A DNA stretch of 64,000 bases from Ciona savignyi (GCA_000149265.1 CH002050.1:522583-586582), one strand, 5' to 3'; positions 45,195 through 56,970 are shown, counted from the first letter of the stretch. Notes: generated by a model not told the origin, from the letters alone. Program-made: numbers and translations.

Positions 45195-45294
45195 NNNNNN
45201 NNNNNNNNNNNNNNNNNNNNNNNNNNNNNNNNNNNNNNNNNNNNNNNNNNNNNNNNNNNNNNNNNNNNNNNNNNNNNNNNNNNNNNNNNNNNNN
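45195..45294. other. Assembly gap, 100 N
   Basis: The run of N is exactly 100 long, so it is probably a placeholder. In unit 3 the equivalent stretch is 354 bp and contains the Leu gene, so unit 11's Leu is hidden here. Confidence 0.99.
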
Positions 45295-45514
45295 TAACTT
45301 TTTTAAGTATCCCAAGGAAGACTTTAAAAATCAATTCTATATTAAAAACAATTTAACATAATAACATTTAAGTTGTGCACAATATATTTTACCTACCCAT
45401 TTGATTTCGTTAGCAATTTTTAACAATATCTCAAAAGCATTTTTCAGTAAAATATCTTTTGTGTTGGGCAAACGATTTTAAAATCGTCGGGATGTTTTTC
45501 TAACAAAATTAAAA

Positions 45515-45587
45515 TGCCTCGACACGGGATTGAACCAGGGACCTTTAGATCTTCAGTCTAACGCTCTCCCGACTGAGCTATCGAGGC
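45515..45587 (-). tRNA. tRNA-Phe(GAA), unit 12, T-stem variant
   Basis: Same T-stem mismatch as unit 8. Confidence 0.85.
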
Positions 45588-45593
45588 AACTAC

Positions 45594-45666
45594 TGGCCAG
45601 TACGGGGATCGAACCCGGACATTCGCGTTATTAGCACGACGCTCTAACCAACTGAGCTAACCGGCC
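45594..45666 (-). pseudogene. tRNA-Ile(AAT), unit 12, 1-nt deletion
   Basis: 73 nt: one base is lost at the variable loop/T-stem border (TCCGGG for TCGCGGG), which breaks the outer T-stem pair. It could also be an assembly error next to the gap. Confidence 0.65.
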
Positions 45667-46212
45667 CGCACGAACGATTCATAGTGATTAAGCACCGGAT
45701 CAAGCAATCAAATAATACTATGCGCTGGTCAGAGGTGGTTGATCATTTTGAATGGTATTCATTTCTTATCGTACTTTTGCATTAATCAACCCTACGCTGT
45801 CATGAAACTAAATTTTGCTTAATGGCAGCCAACTTTCGCCCGAGCAATAATCAATGCTCTTTCTTACCTTTCATACATACTCACGTGAAACATTTAGAAA
45901 AGGTGTAACATATTTGGAGATGTAAAACATTTGGAAATGTCTTTACTTTGACATTGTTACATAAGTAAAACTCAAATGACAACCAAGCTCTAAATTGAAA
46001 CGAATGTGACCTAATGATTGCAGGACGAGAAAGCGTGGGCAATCAAGGATAATGGCACGTGCTCTATAAGATATTGTAACGGTGACATATGCAAGCATTA
46101 AGCGACTCTTATTGTGTACACAAAAACCTTCCACAAAGAATTTTCCGCGCGTGTGTTTAACTCAAATATCCGAGAAACTATCTGTTTTCATATAGGAAGT
46201 GTGATAATCCAA

Positions 46213-46269
46213 GTCAGGATGGCCGAGTGGTCTAAGGCGCCAGACTCAAGAACCGAGGTTCTTCGCCGA
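46213..46269 (+). pseudogene. Truncated tRNA-Leu, 5' half
   Basis: 57 nt, standard breakpoint; precedes the full Leu at 46546. Confidence 0.92.
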
Positions 46270-46545
46270 TGTCTTTACTTTGACATTGTTACATAAGTAA
46301 AACTCAAATGACAACCAAGCTCTAAACTGAAACGAATGTGACCTAATGAATGCAGGACGAGAAAGCGTGGGCAATCAAGGATAATGGCACGTGCTCTATA
46401 AGATATTGTAACGGTGACATATGCAAGCATTAAGCGACTGTTATGGTGTACACAAAAACCTTCAACAAAGAATTTTTCCGCGCGTGTGTTTAACCCAAAT
46501 ATCCGAGAAACTATCTGTTTCCATATAGGAAGTGTGATAATCCAA

Positions 46546-46665
46546 GTCAGGATGGCCGAGTGGTCTAAGGCGCCAGACTCAAGAACCGAGGTTCTTCGCC
46601 GACATGAGGTGTTGAGTATTCTGGTCTCCGAATGGGAGGCGTGGGTTCGAATCCCACTTCTGACA
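46546..46665 (+). tRNA. tRNA-Leu(CAA), unit 12, 1-nt insertion
   Basis: 120 nt: an extra G in the variable arm (AATGGGAGG). Confidence 0.82.
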
Positions 46666-46935
46666 ATATTTTAAAATCACGAATAATTAGGCTTTTTTAA
46701 ACTGAAATCTATGGATAACTTTTTTAAGTATCCCAAGGAAGACTTTAAAAATCAATTCTATATTAAAAACAATTCAACATAATATTATTTAAGTTGTGCA
46801 CAATATATTTTACCTAACCATTTGAATTCGTTAGCAATTTTTAACAGTATCTCAAAAGCATTTTTCAGTAAAATAACTTTTGGGTTGGGCAAACGATTTT
46901 AAAATCGTCGGGATGTTTTTCTAACAAAATTAAAA

Positions 46936-47008
46936 TGCCTCGACCCGGGATTGAACCAGGGACCTTTAGATCTTCAGTCTAACGCTCTCCCGACTGAGCT
47001 ATAGAGGC
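46936..47008 (-). tRNA. tRNA-Phe(GAA), unit 13, acceptor variant
   Basis: GCCTCTA: T6 faces C67. Shared only with unit 14. Confidence 0.83.
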
Positions 47009-47014
47009 AACTAC

Positions 47015-47088
47015 TGGCCAGTACGGGGATCGAACCCGCGACATTCGCGTTATTAGCACGACGCTCTAACCAACTGAGCTAACCGGCC
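47015..47088 (-). tRNA. tRNA-Ile(AAT), unit 13
   Basis: Consensus. Confidence 0.97.
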
Positions 47089-47635
47089 CGTACGAACGGT
47101 TTATAGTGATTAAGCACCGGATCAACCAATCAAATAATACTATGCGCTGGTCAGAGGTGGTTGATCATTTTTGAATGGTATTCATTTCTTATCGTACTTT
47201 TGCATTAATCAACCCTACGCTGTCATGAAACTAAATTTTGCTTAATGGCAGCCAACTTTCGCTCGAGCAATAATCAATGCTCTTTCTTACCTTTCATACA
47301 TACTCACGTGAAACATTTAGAAAAGGTGTAACATATTTGGAGATGTAAAACATTTGGAAATGTCTTTACTTTGACATTGTTACATAAGTAAAACTCAAAT
47401 GACAACCAAGCTCTAAACTGAAACGAATGTGACCTAATGATTGCAGGACGAGAAAGCGTGGGCAATCAAGGATAATGGCACGTGCTCTATAAGATATTGT
47501 AACGGTGACATATGCAAGCATTAAGCGACTCTTATTGTTTACACGAAAACCTTCAACAAAGAATTTTCCGCGCGTGTGTTTAAACCAAATATCCGAGAAA
47601 CTATCTGTTTTCATATAGGAAGTGTGATAATCCAA

Positions 47636-47683
47636 GTCAGGATGGCCGAGTGGTCTAAGGCGCCAGACTCAAGAACCGAGGTT
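47636..47683 (+). pseudogene. Truncated tRNA-Leu with unique breakpoint
   Basis: 48 nt: ends ccgaggtt, 9 nt earlier than the other halves, and is joined to scrambled pieces of the upstream spacer. Confidence 0.9.
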
Positions 47684-47770
47684 AAGCGTGGGCAATCAAG
47701 GATGTGGGCAATCAAGGATAATGGCACGTGCTCGAGAAAGCGTGGGCAATCAAGGATAATGGCACGTGCT
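47684..47770. repeat. Scrambled micro-duplication in unit 13
   Basis: Three overlapping copies of gtgggcaatcaaggat occur in a row, the last two reaching aatggcacgtgctc. In other units this segment is single. Confidence 0.9.
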
Positions 47771-47919
47771 CTATAAGATATTGTAACGGTGACATATGCA
47801 AGCATTAAGCGACTCTTATTGTGTACACAAAAACCTTCCACAAAGAATTTTCCGCGCGTGTGTTTAACTCAAATATCCGAGAAACTATCTGTTTTCATAT
47901 AGGAAGTGTGATAATCCAA

Positions 47920-47976
47920 GTCAGGATGGCCGAGTGGTCTAAGGCGCCAGACTCAAGAACCGAGGTTCTTCGCCGA
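47920..47976 (+). pseudogene. Truncated tRNA-Leu, 5' half
   Basis: 57 nt, standard breakpoint. Confidence 0.92.
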
Positions 47977-48251
47977 TGTCTTTACTTTGACATTGTTACA
48001 TAAGTAAAACTCAAATGACAACCAAGCTCTAAACTGAAACGAATGTGACCTAATGAATGCAGGACGAGAAAGCGTGGGCAATCAAGGATAATGGCACGTG
48101 CTCTATAAGATATTGTAACGGTGACATATGCAAGCATTAAGCGACTGTTATGGTGTACACAAAAACCTTCAACAAAGAATTTTCCGCGCGTGTGTTTAAC
48201 CCAAATATCCGAGAAACTATCTGTTTCCATATAGGAAGTGTGATAATCCAA

Positions 48252-48370
48252 GTCAGGATGGCCGAGTGGTCTAAGGCGCCAGACTCAAGAACCGAGGTTC
48301 TTCGCCGACATGAGGTGTTGAGTATTCTGGTCTCCGAATGGAGGCGTGGGTTCGAATCCCACTTCTGACA
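48252..48370 (+). tRNA. tRNA-Leu(CAA), unit 13
   Basis: Consensus. Confidence 0.97.
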
Positions 48371-48639
48371 ATATTTTAAAATCACGAATAATTAGGCTTT
48401 TTTAACTGAAATCTATGGATAACTTTTTTAAGTATCCCAAGGAAGACTTTAAAAATCAATTCTATATTAAAAACAATTCAACATAATAACATTTAAGTTG
48501 TGCACAATATATTTTACCTAACCATTTGAATTCGTTAGCAATTTTTAACAGTATCTCAAAAGCATTTTTCAGTAAAATAACTTTTGGGTTGGGCAAACGA
48601 TTTTAAAATCGTCGGGATGTTTTTCTAACAAAATTAAAA

Positions 48640-48712
48640 TGCCTCGACCCGGGATTGAACCAGGGACCTTTAGATCTTCAGTCTAACGCTCTCCCGACTG
48701 AGCTATAGAGGC
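48640..48712 (-). tRNA. tRNA-Phe(GAA), unit 14, acceptor variant
   Basis: Same T6 change as unit 13. Confidence 0.83.
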
Positions 48713-48718
48713 AACTAC

Positions 48719-48792
48719 TGGCCAGTACGGGGATCGAACCCGCGACATTCGCGTTATTAGCACGACGCTCTAACCAACTGAGCTAACCGGCC
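48719..48792 (-). tRNA. tRNA-Ile(AAT), unit 14
   Basis: Consensus. Confidence 0.97.
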
Positions 48793-49339
48793 CGTACGAA
48801 CGGTTTATAGTGATTAAGCACCGGATCAACCAATCAAATAATACTATGCGCTGGTCAGAGGTGGTTGATCATTTTTGAATGGTATTCATTTCTTATCGTA
48901 CTTTTGCATTAATCAACCCTACGCTGTCATGAAACTAAATTTTGCTTAATGGCAGCCAACTTTCGCTCGAGCAATAATCAATGCTCTTTCTTACCTTTCA
49001 TACATACTCACGTGAAACATTTAGAAAAGGTGTAACATATTTGGAGATGTAAAACATTTGGAAATGTCTTTACTTTGACATTGTTACATAAGTAAAACTC
49101 AAATGACAACCAAGCTCTAAATTGAAACGAATGTGACCTAATGATTGCAGGACGAGAAAGCGTGGGCAATCAAGGATAATGGCACGTGCTCTATAAGATA
49201 TTGTAACGGTGACATATGCAAGCATTAAGCGACTCTTATTGTGTACACAAAAACCTTCAACAAAGAATTTTCCGCGCGTGTGTTTAACCCAAATATCCGA
49301 GAAACTATCTGTTTTCATATAGGAAGTGTGATAATCCAA

Positions 49340-49458
49340 GTCAGGATGGCCGAGTGGTCTAAGGCGCCAGACTCAAGAACCGAGGTTCTTCGCCGACATG
49401 AGGTGTTGAGTATTCTGGTCTCCGAATGGAGGCGTGGGTTCGAATCCGACTTCTGACA
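49340..49458 (+). tRNA. tRNA-Leu(CAA), unit 14, T-stem variant
   Basis: CCGAC for CCCAC gives one T-stem mismatch. Confidence 0.85.
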
Positions 49459-49726
49459 AAATTTTGAAATCACGAATAATTAGGCTTTTATAACTGAAAT
49501 CTATGGATAACTTTTTTAAGTATCCCAAGGAAGACTTTAAAAATCAATTCTATATTAAAAACAATTTAACATAATAACATTTAAGTTGTGCACAATATAT
49601 TTTACCTAACCATTTGATTTCGTTAGCAATTTTTAACAATATCTCAAAAGCTTTTTCAGTAAAATATCTTTTGGGTTGGGCAAACGATTTTAAAATCGTC
49701 GGGATGTTTTTCTAACAAAATTAAAA

Positions 49727-49799
49727 TGCCTCGACCCGGGATTGAACCAGGGACCTTTAGATCTTCAGTGTAACGCTCTCCCGACTGAGCTATCGAGGC
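49727..49799 (-). tRNA. tRNA-Phe(GAA), unit 15, stem variant
   Basis: Same anticodon-stem change as unit 5. Confidence 0.8.
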
Positions 49800-49805
49800 A
49801 ACTAC

Positions 49806-49879
49806 TGGCCAGTACGGGGATCGAACCCGCGAAATTCGCGTTATTAGCACGACGCTCTAACCAACTGAGCTAACCGGCC
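49806..49879 (-). tRNA. tRNA-Ile(AAT), unit 15
   Basis: One change in the variable loop (AATTTC for AATGTC). Confidence 0.92.
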
Positions 49880-50426
49880 CGTACGAACGGTTCATAGTGA
49901 TTAAGCACCGGATCAACCAATCAAATAATACTATGCGCTGGTCAGAGGTGGTTGATCATTTTTGAATGGTATTCATTTCTTATCGTACTTTTGCATTAAT
50001 CAACCCTACGCTGTCATGAAAATAAATTTTGCTTAATGGCAGCCAACTTTCGCCCGAGCAATAATCAATGCTCTTTCTTACCTTTCATACATACTCACGT
50101 GAAACATTTAGAAAAGGTGTAACATATTTGGAGATGTAAAACATTTGGAAATGTCTTTACTTTGACATTGTTACATAAGTAAAACTCAAATGACAACCAA
50201 GCTCTAAATTGAAACGAATGTGACCTAATGATTGCAGGACGAGAAAGCGTGGGCAATCAAAGATAATGGCACGTGCTCTATAATATATTGTAACGGTGAC
50301 ATATGCAAGCATTAAGCGACTCTTATTGTGTACACAAAAACCTTCAACAAAGAATTTTCCGCGCGTGTGTTTAACCCAAATATCCGAGAAACTATCTGTT
50401 TTCATATAGGAAGTGTGATAATCCAA

Positions 50427-50545
50427 GTCAGGATGGCCGAGTGGTCTAAGGCGCCAGACTCAAGAACCGAGGTTCTTCGCCGACATGAGGTGTTGAGTAT
50501 TCTGGTCTCCGAATGGAGGCGTGGGTTCCAATCCCATTTCTGACA
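50427..50545 (+). tRNA. tRNA-Leu(CAA), unit 15, T-arm variant
   Basis: T-loop TTCCAAT (G57 to C) and CCCAT in the stem. Confidence 0.78.
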
Positions 50546-50814
50546 ATATTTTAAAATCACGAATAATTAGGCTTTTTTAACTGAAATCTATGGATAACTT
50601 TTTTAAGTATCCCAAGGAAGACTTTAAAAATCAATTCTATATTAAAAACAATTCAACATAATAACATTTAAGTTGTGCACAATATATTTTACCTAACCAT
50701 TTGATTTCGTTAGCAATTTTTAACAGTATCTCAAAAGCATTTTTCAGTAAAATAACTTTTGGGTTGGGCAAACGATTTTAAAATCGTCGGGATGTTTTTC
50801 TAACAAAATTAAAA

Positions 50815-50887
50815 TGCCTCGACCCGGGATTGAACCAGGGACCTTTAGATCTTCAGTCTAACGCTCTCCCGACTGAGCTATCGAGGC
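50815..50887 (-). tRNA. tRNA-Phe(GAA), unit 16
   Basis: Consensus. Confidence 0.97.
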
Positions 50888-50893
50888 AACTAC

Positions 50894-50967
50894 TGGCCAG
50901 TACGGGGATCGAACCCGCGACATTCGCGTTATTAGCACGACGCTCTAACCAACTGAGCTAACCGGCC
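50894..50967 (-). tRNA. tRNA-Ile(AAT), unit 16
   Basis: Consensus. Confidence 0.97.
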
Positions 50968-51514
50968 CGTACGAACGGTTTATAGTGATTAAGCACCGGA
51001 TCAACCAATCAAATAATACTATGCGCTGGTCAGAGGTGGTTGATCATTTTTGAATGGTATTCATTTCTTATCGTACTTTTGCATTAATCAACCCTACGCT
51101 GTCATGAAACTAAATTTTGCTTAATGGCAGCCAACTTTCGCTCGAGCAATAATCAATGCTCTTTCTTACCTTTCATACATACTCACGTGAAACATTTAGA
51201 AAAGGTGTAACATATTTGGAGATGTAAAACATTTGGAAATGTCTTTACTTTGACATTGTTACATAAGTAAAACTCAAATGACAACCAAGCTCTAAATTGA
51301 AACGAATGTGACCTAATGATTGCAGGACGAGAAAGCGTGGGCAATCAAGGATAATGGCACGTGCTCTATAAGATATTGTAACGGTGACATATGCAAGCAT
51401 TAAGCGACTCTTATTGTGTACACAAAAACCTTCAAGAAAGAATTTTCCGCGCGTGTGTTTAACCCAAATATCCGAGAAACTATCTGTTTTCATATAGGAA
51501 GTGTGATAATCCAA

Positions 51515-51633
51515 GTCAGGATGGCCGAGTGGTCTAAGGCGCCAGACTCAAGAACCGAGGTTCTTCGCCGACATGAGGTGTTGAGTATTCTGGTCTTCGA
51601 ATGGAGGCGTGGGTTCGAATCCCACTTCTGACA
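51515..51633 (+). tRNA. tRNA-Leu(CAA), unit 16
   Basis: One change in the variable arm (GTCTTCG for GTCTCCG). Confidence 0.92.
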
Positions 51634-51901
51634 AAATTTTGAAATCACGAATAATTAGGCTTTTATAACTGAAATCTATGGATAACTTTTTTAAGTATCC
51701 CAAGGAAGACTTTAAAAATCAATTCTATATTAAAAACAATTCAACATAATAACATTTAAGTTGTGCACAATATATTTTACCTAACCATTTGATTTCGTTA
51801 GCAATTTTTAACAATATCTCAAAAGCTTTTTCAGTAAAATATCTTTTGGGTTGGGCAAACGATTTTAAAATCGTCGGTATGTTTTTCTAACAAAATTAAA
51901 A

Positions 51902-51974
51902 TGCCTCGACCCGGGATTGAACCAGGGACCTTTAGATCTTCAGTCTAACGCTCTCCCGACTGAGCTATCGAGGC
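51902..51974 (-). tRNA. tRNA-Phe(GAA), unit 17
   Basis: Consensus. Confidence 0.97.
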
Positions 51975-51980
51975 AACTAC

Positions 51981-52054
51981 TGGCCAGTACGGGGATCGAA
52001 CCCGCGACATTCGCGTTATTAGCACGACGCTCTAACCAACTGAGCTAACCGGCC
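51981..52054 (-). tRNA. tRNA-Ile(AAT), unit 17
   Basis: Consensus. Confidence 0.97.
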
Positions 52055-52601
52055 CGTACGAACGGTTTATAGTGATTAAGCACCGGATCAACCAATCAAA
52101 TAATACTATGCGCTGGTCAGAGGTGGTTGATCATTTTTGAATGGTATTCATTTCTTATCTTACTTTTGCATTAATCAACATTACGCTGTCATGAAACTAA
52201 ATTTTGCTTAATGGCAGCCAACTTTCGCTCGAGCAATAATCAATGCTCTTTCTTACCTTTCATACATACTCACGTGAAACATTTAGAAAAGGTGTAACAT
52301 ATTTGGAGATGTAAAACATTTGGAAATGTCTTTACTTTGACATTGTTACATAAGTAAAACTCAAATGACAACCAAGCTCTAAACTGAAACGAATGTGACC
52401 TAATGATTGCAGGACGAGAAAGCGTGGGCAATCAAGGATAATGGCACGTGCTCTATAAGATATTGTAACGGTGACATATGCAAGCATTAAGCGACTCTTA
52501 TTGTGTACACGAAAACCTTCAACAAAGAATTTTCCGCGCGTGTGTTTAAACCAAATATACGAGAAACTATCTGTTTTCATATAGGAAGTGTGATAATCCA
52601 A

Positions 52602-52714
52602 GTCAGGATGGCCGAGTGGTCTAAGGCGCCAGACTCAAGAACCGAGGTTCTTCGCCGACATGAGGTGTTGAGTATTCTGGTCTCCGAATGGAGGCGTGGG
52701 ATCGAATCCCACTT
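52602..52714 (+). pseudogene. tRNA-Leu(CAA), unit 17, 3' end deleted
   Basis: An 11-bp deletion removes the last bases of the acceptor 3' strand and the first TTTT, joining CCCACTT to ttgaaatcacg. G1 no longer pairs. It also has the T54-to-A change of 44292. Confidence 0.88.
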
Positions 52715-52978
52715 TTGAAATCACGAATAATTAGGCTTTTATATCTGAAATCTATGGATAACTTTTTTAAGTATCCCAAGGAAGACTTTAAAAATCAATT
52801 CTATATTAAAAACAATTTAACATAATAACATTTAAGTTGTGCACAATATATTTTACCTAACCATTTGATTTCGTTAGCAATTTTTAACAATATCTCAAAA
52901 GCGTTTTTCAGTAAAATATCTTTTGGGTTGGGCAAACGATTTTAAAATCGTCGGGATGTTTTTCTAACAAAATTAAAA

Positions 52979-53051
52979 TGCCTCGACCCGGGATTGAACC
53001 AGGGACCTTTAGATATTCAGTCTAACGCTCTCCCGACTGAGCTATCGAGGC
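52979..53051 (-). tRNA. tRNA-Phe(GAA), unit 18, base-37 variant
   Basis: Anticodon loop CTGAATA: G37, the base that becomes wybutosine in tRNA-Phe, is T. The fold is intact. Confidence 0.85.
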
Positions 53052-53057
53052 AACTAC

Positions 53058-53132
53058 TGGCCAGTACGGGGGATCGAACCCGCGACATTCGCGTTATTAG
53101 CACGACGCTCTAACCAACTGAGCTAACCGGCC
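53058..53132 (-). tRNA. tRNA-Ile(AAT), unit 18, 1-nt insertion
   Basis: 75 nt: an extra C in the ATCCCCCG stretch beside the T-stem; possibly a sequencing error in a homopolymer. Confidence 0.7.
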
Positions 53133-53680
53133 CGTACGAACGGTTTATAGTGATTAAGCACCGGATCAACCAATCAAATAATACTATGCGCTGGTCAGAG
53201 GTGGTTGATCATTTTTGAATGGTATTCATTTCTTATCGTACTTTTGCATTAATCAACCCAACGCTGTCATGAAACTAAATTTTGCTTAATGGCAGCCAAC
53301 TTTCGCCCGAGCAATAATCAATGCTCTTTCTTACCTTTCATACATACTCACGTGAAACATTTAGAAAAGGGGTAACATATTTGGAGATGTAAAACATTTG
53401 GAAATGTCTTTACTTTGACATTGTTACATAAGTAAAACTCAAATGACAACCAAGCTCTAAACTGAAACGAATGTGACCTAATGATTGCAGGACGAGAAAG
53501 CGTGGGCAATCAAGGATAATGGCACGTGCTCTATAAGATATTGTAACGGTGACATATGCAAGCATTAAGCGACTCTTATTGTGTACACGAAAACCTTCAA
53601 CAAAGAATTTTCCGCGCGTGTGTTTAAACCAAATTATACGAGAAACTATCTGTTTTCATATAGGAAGTGTGATAATCCAA

Positions 53681-53799
53681 GTCAGGATGGCCGAGTGGTC
53701 TAAGGCGCCAGACTCAAGAACCGAGGTTCTTCGCCGACATGAGGTGTTGAGTATTCTGGTCTCCGAATGGAGGCGTGGGTTCGAATCCCACTTCTGACA
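53681..53799 (+). tRNA. tRNA-Leu(CAA), unit 18
   Basis: Consensus gene. Confidence 0.97.
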
Positions 53800-54068
53800 A
53801 TATTTTAAAATCACGAATAATTAGGCTTTTTTAACTGAAATCTATGGATAACTTTTTTAAGTATCCCAAGGAAGACTTTAAAAATCAATTCTATATTAAA
53901 AACAATTCAACATAATAACATTTAAGTTGTGCACAATATATTTTACCTAACCATTTGATTTCGTTAGCAACTTTTAACAGTATCTCAAAAGCATTTTTCA
54001 GTAAAATAACTTTTGGGTTGGGCAAACGATTTTAAAATCGTCGGGATGTTTTTCTAACAAAATTAAAA

Positions 54069-54141
54069 TGCCTCGACCCGGGATTGAACCAGGGACCTTT
54101 AGATCTTCAGTCTAACGCTCTCCCGACTGAGCTATCGAGGC
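54069..54141 (-). tRNA. tRNA-Phe(GAA), unit 19
   Basis: Consensus. Confidence 0.97.
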
Positions 54142-54147
54142 AACTAC

Positions 54148-54221
54148 TGGCCAGTACGGGGATCGAACCCGCGACATTCGCGTTATTAGCACGACGCTCT
54201 AACCAACTGAGCTAACCGGCC
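54148..54221 (-). tRNA. tRNA-Ile(AAT), unit 19
   Basis: Consensus. Confidence 0.97.
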
Positions 54222-54768
54222 CGTACGAACGGGTTATAGTGATTAAGCACCGGATCAACCAATCAAATAATACTATGCGCTGGTCAGAGGTGGTTGATCA
54301 TTTTTGAATGGTATTCATTTCTTATCGTACTTTTGCATTAATCAACCCTACGCTGTCATGAAACTAAATTTTGCTTAATGGCAGCCAACTTTCGCCCGAG
54401 CAATAATCAATGCTCTTTCTTACCTTTCATACATACTCACGTGAAACATTTAGAAAAGGTGTAACATATTTGGAGATGTAAAACATTTGGAAATGTCTTT
54501 ACTTTGACATTGTTACATAAGTAAAACTCAAATGACAACCAAGCTCTAAATTGAAACGAATGTGACCTAATGATTGCAGGACGAGAAAGCGTGGGCAATC
54601 AAGGATAATGGCACGTGCTCTATAAGATATTGTAACGGTGACATATGCAAGCATTAAGCGACTCTTATTGTGTACACAAAAACCTTCAACAAAGAATTTT
54701 CCGCGCGTGTTTTTAACTCAAATATCCGAGAAACTATCTGTTTTCAAATAGGAAGTGTGATAATCCAA

Positions 54769-54825
54769 GTCAGGATGGCCGAGTGGTCTAAGGCGCCAGA
54801 CTCAAGAACCGAGGTTCTTCGCCGA
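54769..54825 (+). pseudogene. Truncated tRNA-Leu, 5' half
   Basis: 57 nt; first of two in a row, as in unit 8. Confidence 0.92.
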
Positions 54826-55100
54826 TGTCTTTACTTTGACATTGTTACATAAGTAAAACTCAAATGACAACCAAGCTCTAAACTGAAACGAATGTGACCT
54901 AATGAATGCAGGACGAGAAAGCGTGGGCAATCAAGGATAATGGCACGTGCTCTATAAGATATTGTACCGGTGACATAAGCAAGCATTAAGCGACTCTTAT
55001 TGTGTACACAAAAACCTTCAACAAAGAATTTTCCGCGCGTGTGTTTAACTCAAATATCCGAGAAACTATCTGTTTTCATATAGGAAGTGTGATAATCCAA

Positions 55101-55157
55101 GTCAGGACGGCCGAGTGGTCTAAGGCGCCAGACTCAAGAACCGAGGTTCTTCGCCGA
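55101..55157 (+). pseudogene. Truncated tRNA-Leu, 5' half
   Basis: Second in a row, 332 bp on; 5' variant GTCAGGACGG. Confidence 0.92.
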
Positions 55158-55432
55158 TGTCTTTACTTTGACATTGTTACATAAGTAAAACTCAAATGAC
55201 AACCAAGCTCTAAAGTGAAACGAATGTGACGTAATAAATGCAGGACGAGAAAGCGTGGGCAATCAAGGATAATGGCACGTGCTCTATAAGATATTGTAAC
55301 GGTGACATATGCAAGCATTAAGCGACTGTTATGGTGTACACAAAAACCTTCAACAACGAATTTTCCGCGCGTGTGTTTAACCCAAATATCCGAGAAACTA
55401 TCTGTTTCCATATAGGAAGTGTGATAATCCAA

Positions 55433-55551
55433 GTCAGGATGGCCGAGTGGTTTAAGGCGCCAGACTCAAGAACCGAGGTTCTTCGCCGACATGAGGTGTT
55501 GAGTATTCTGGTCTCCGAATGGAGGCGTGGGTTCGAATCCCACTTCTGACA
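55433..55551 (+). tRNA. tRNA-Leu(CAA), unit 19
   Basis: One D-loop change (GTGGTTTAAG for GTGGTCTAAG). Confidence 0.92.
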
Positions 55552-55820
55552 ATATTTTAAAATCACGAATAATTAGGCTTTTTTAACTGAAATCTATGGA
55601 TAACTTTTTTAAGTATCCCAAGGAAGACTTTAAAAATCAATTCTATATTAAAAACAATTCAACATAATAACATTTAAGTTGTGCACAATATATTTTACCT
55701 AACCATTTGATTTCGTTAGCAATTTTTAACAGTATCTCAAAAGCATTTTTCAGTAAAATAACTTTTGGGTTGGGCAAACGATTTTAAAATCGTCGGGATG
55801 TTTTTCTAACAAAATTAAAA

Positions 55821-55893
55821 TGCCTCGACCCGGGATTGAACCAGGGACCTTTAGATCTTCAGTCTAACGCTCTCCCGACTGAGCTATCGAGGC
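55821..55893 (-). tRNA. tRNA-Phe(GAA), unit 20
   Basis: Consensus. Confidence 0.97.
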
Positions 55894-55899
55894 AACTAC

Positions 55900-55973
55900 T
55901 GGCCAGTACGGGGATCGAACCCGCGACATTCGCGTTATTAGCACGACGCTCTAACCAACTGAGCTAACCGGTC
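55900..55973 (-). tRNA. tRNA-Ile(AAT), unit 20, acceptor variant
   Basis: Same A2 change as unit 9. Confidence 0.85.
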
Positions 55974-56519
55974 CGTACGAACGGTTTATAGTGATTAAGC
56001 ACCGGATCAACCAATCAAATAATACTATGCGCTGGTCAGAGGTGGTTGATCATTTTTGAATGGTATTCATTTCTTATCGTACTTTTGCATTAATCAACCC
56101 TACGCTGTCATGAAACTAAATTTTTGCTTAATGGCAGCCAACTTTCGCTCGAGCAATAATCAATGCTCTTTCTTACCTTTCATACATACTCACGTGAAAC
56201 ATTTAGAAAAGGTGTAACATATTTGGAGATGTAAAACATTTGGAAATGTCTTTACTTTGACATTGTTACATAAGTAAAACTCAAATGACAACCAAGCTCT
56301 AAATTGAAACGAATGTGACCTAATGATTGCAGGACGAGAAAGCGTGGGCAATCAAGGATAATGGCACGTGCTCTATAAGATATTGTAACGGTGACATATG
56401 CAAGCATTAAGCGATTCTTATTGTGTACACAAAAACCTTAACAAAGAATTTTCCGCGCGTGTGTTAACTCAAATATCCGAGAAACTATCTGTTTTCATAT
56501 AGGAAGTGTGATAATCCAA

Positions 56520-56576
56520 GTCAGGATGGCCGAGTGGTCTAAGGCGCCAGACTCAAGAACCGAGGTTCTTCGCCGA
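56520..56576 (+). pseudogene. Truncated tRNA-Leu, 5' half
   Basis: 57 nt, standard breakpoint. Confidence 0.92.
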
Positions 56577-56851
56577 TGTCTTTACTTTGACATTGTTACA
56601 TAAGTAAAACTCAAATGACAACCAAGCTCTAAACTGAAACGAATGTGACCTAATGAATGCAGGACGAGAAAGCGTGGGCAATCAAGGATAATGTCACGTG
56701 CTCTATAAGATATTGTAACGGTGACATATGCAAGCATTAAGCGACTGTTATGGTGTACACAAAAACCTTTAACAAAGAATTTTCCGCGCGTGTGTTTAAC
56801 CCAAATATCCGAGAAACTATCTGTTTTCATATAGGAAGTGTGATAATCCAA

Positions 56852-56970
56852 GTCAGGATGGCCGAGTGGTCTAAGGCGCCAGACTCAAGAACCGAGGTTC
56901 TTCGCCGACATGAGGTGTTGAGTATTCTGGTCTCCGAATGGAGGCGTGGGTTCGAATCCAACTTCTGACA
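56852..56970 (+). tRNA. tRNA-Leu(CAA), unit 20, T-stem variant
   Basis: CCAAC for CCCAC, one T-stem mismatch. Confidence 0.85.
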
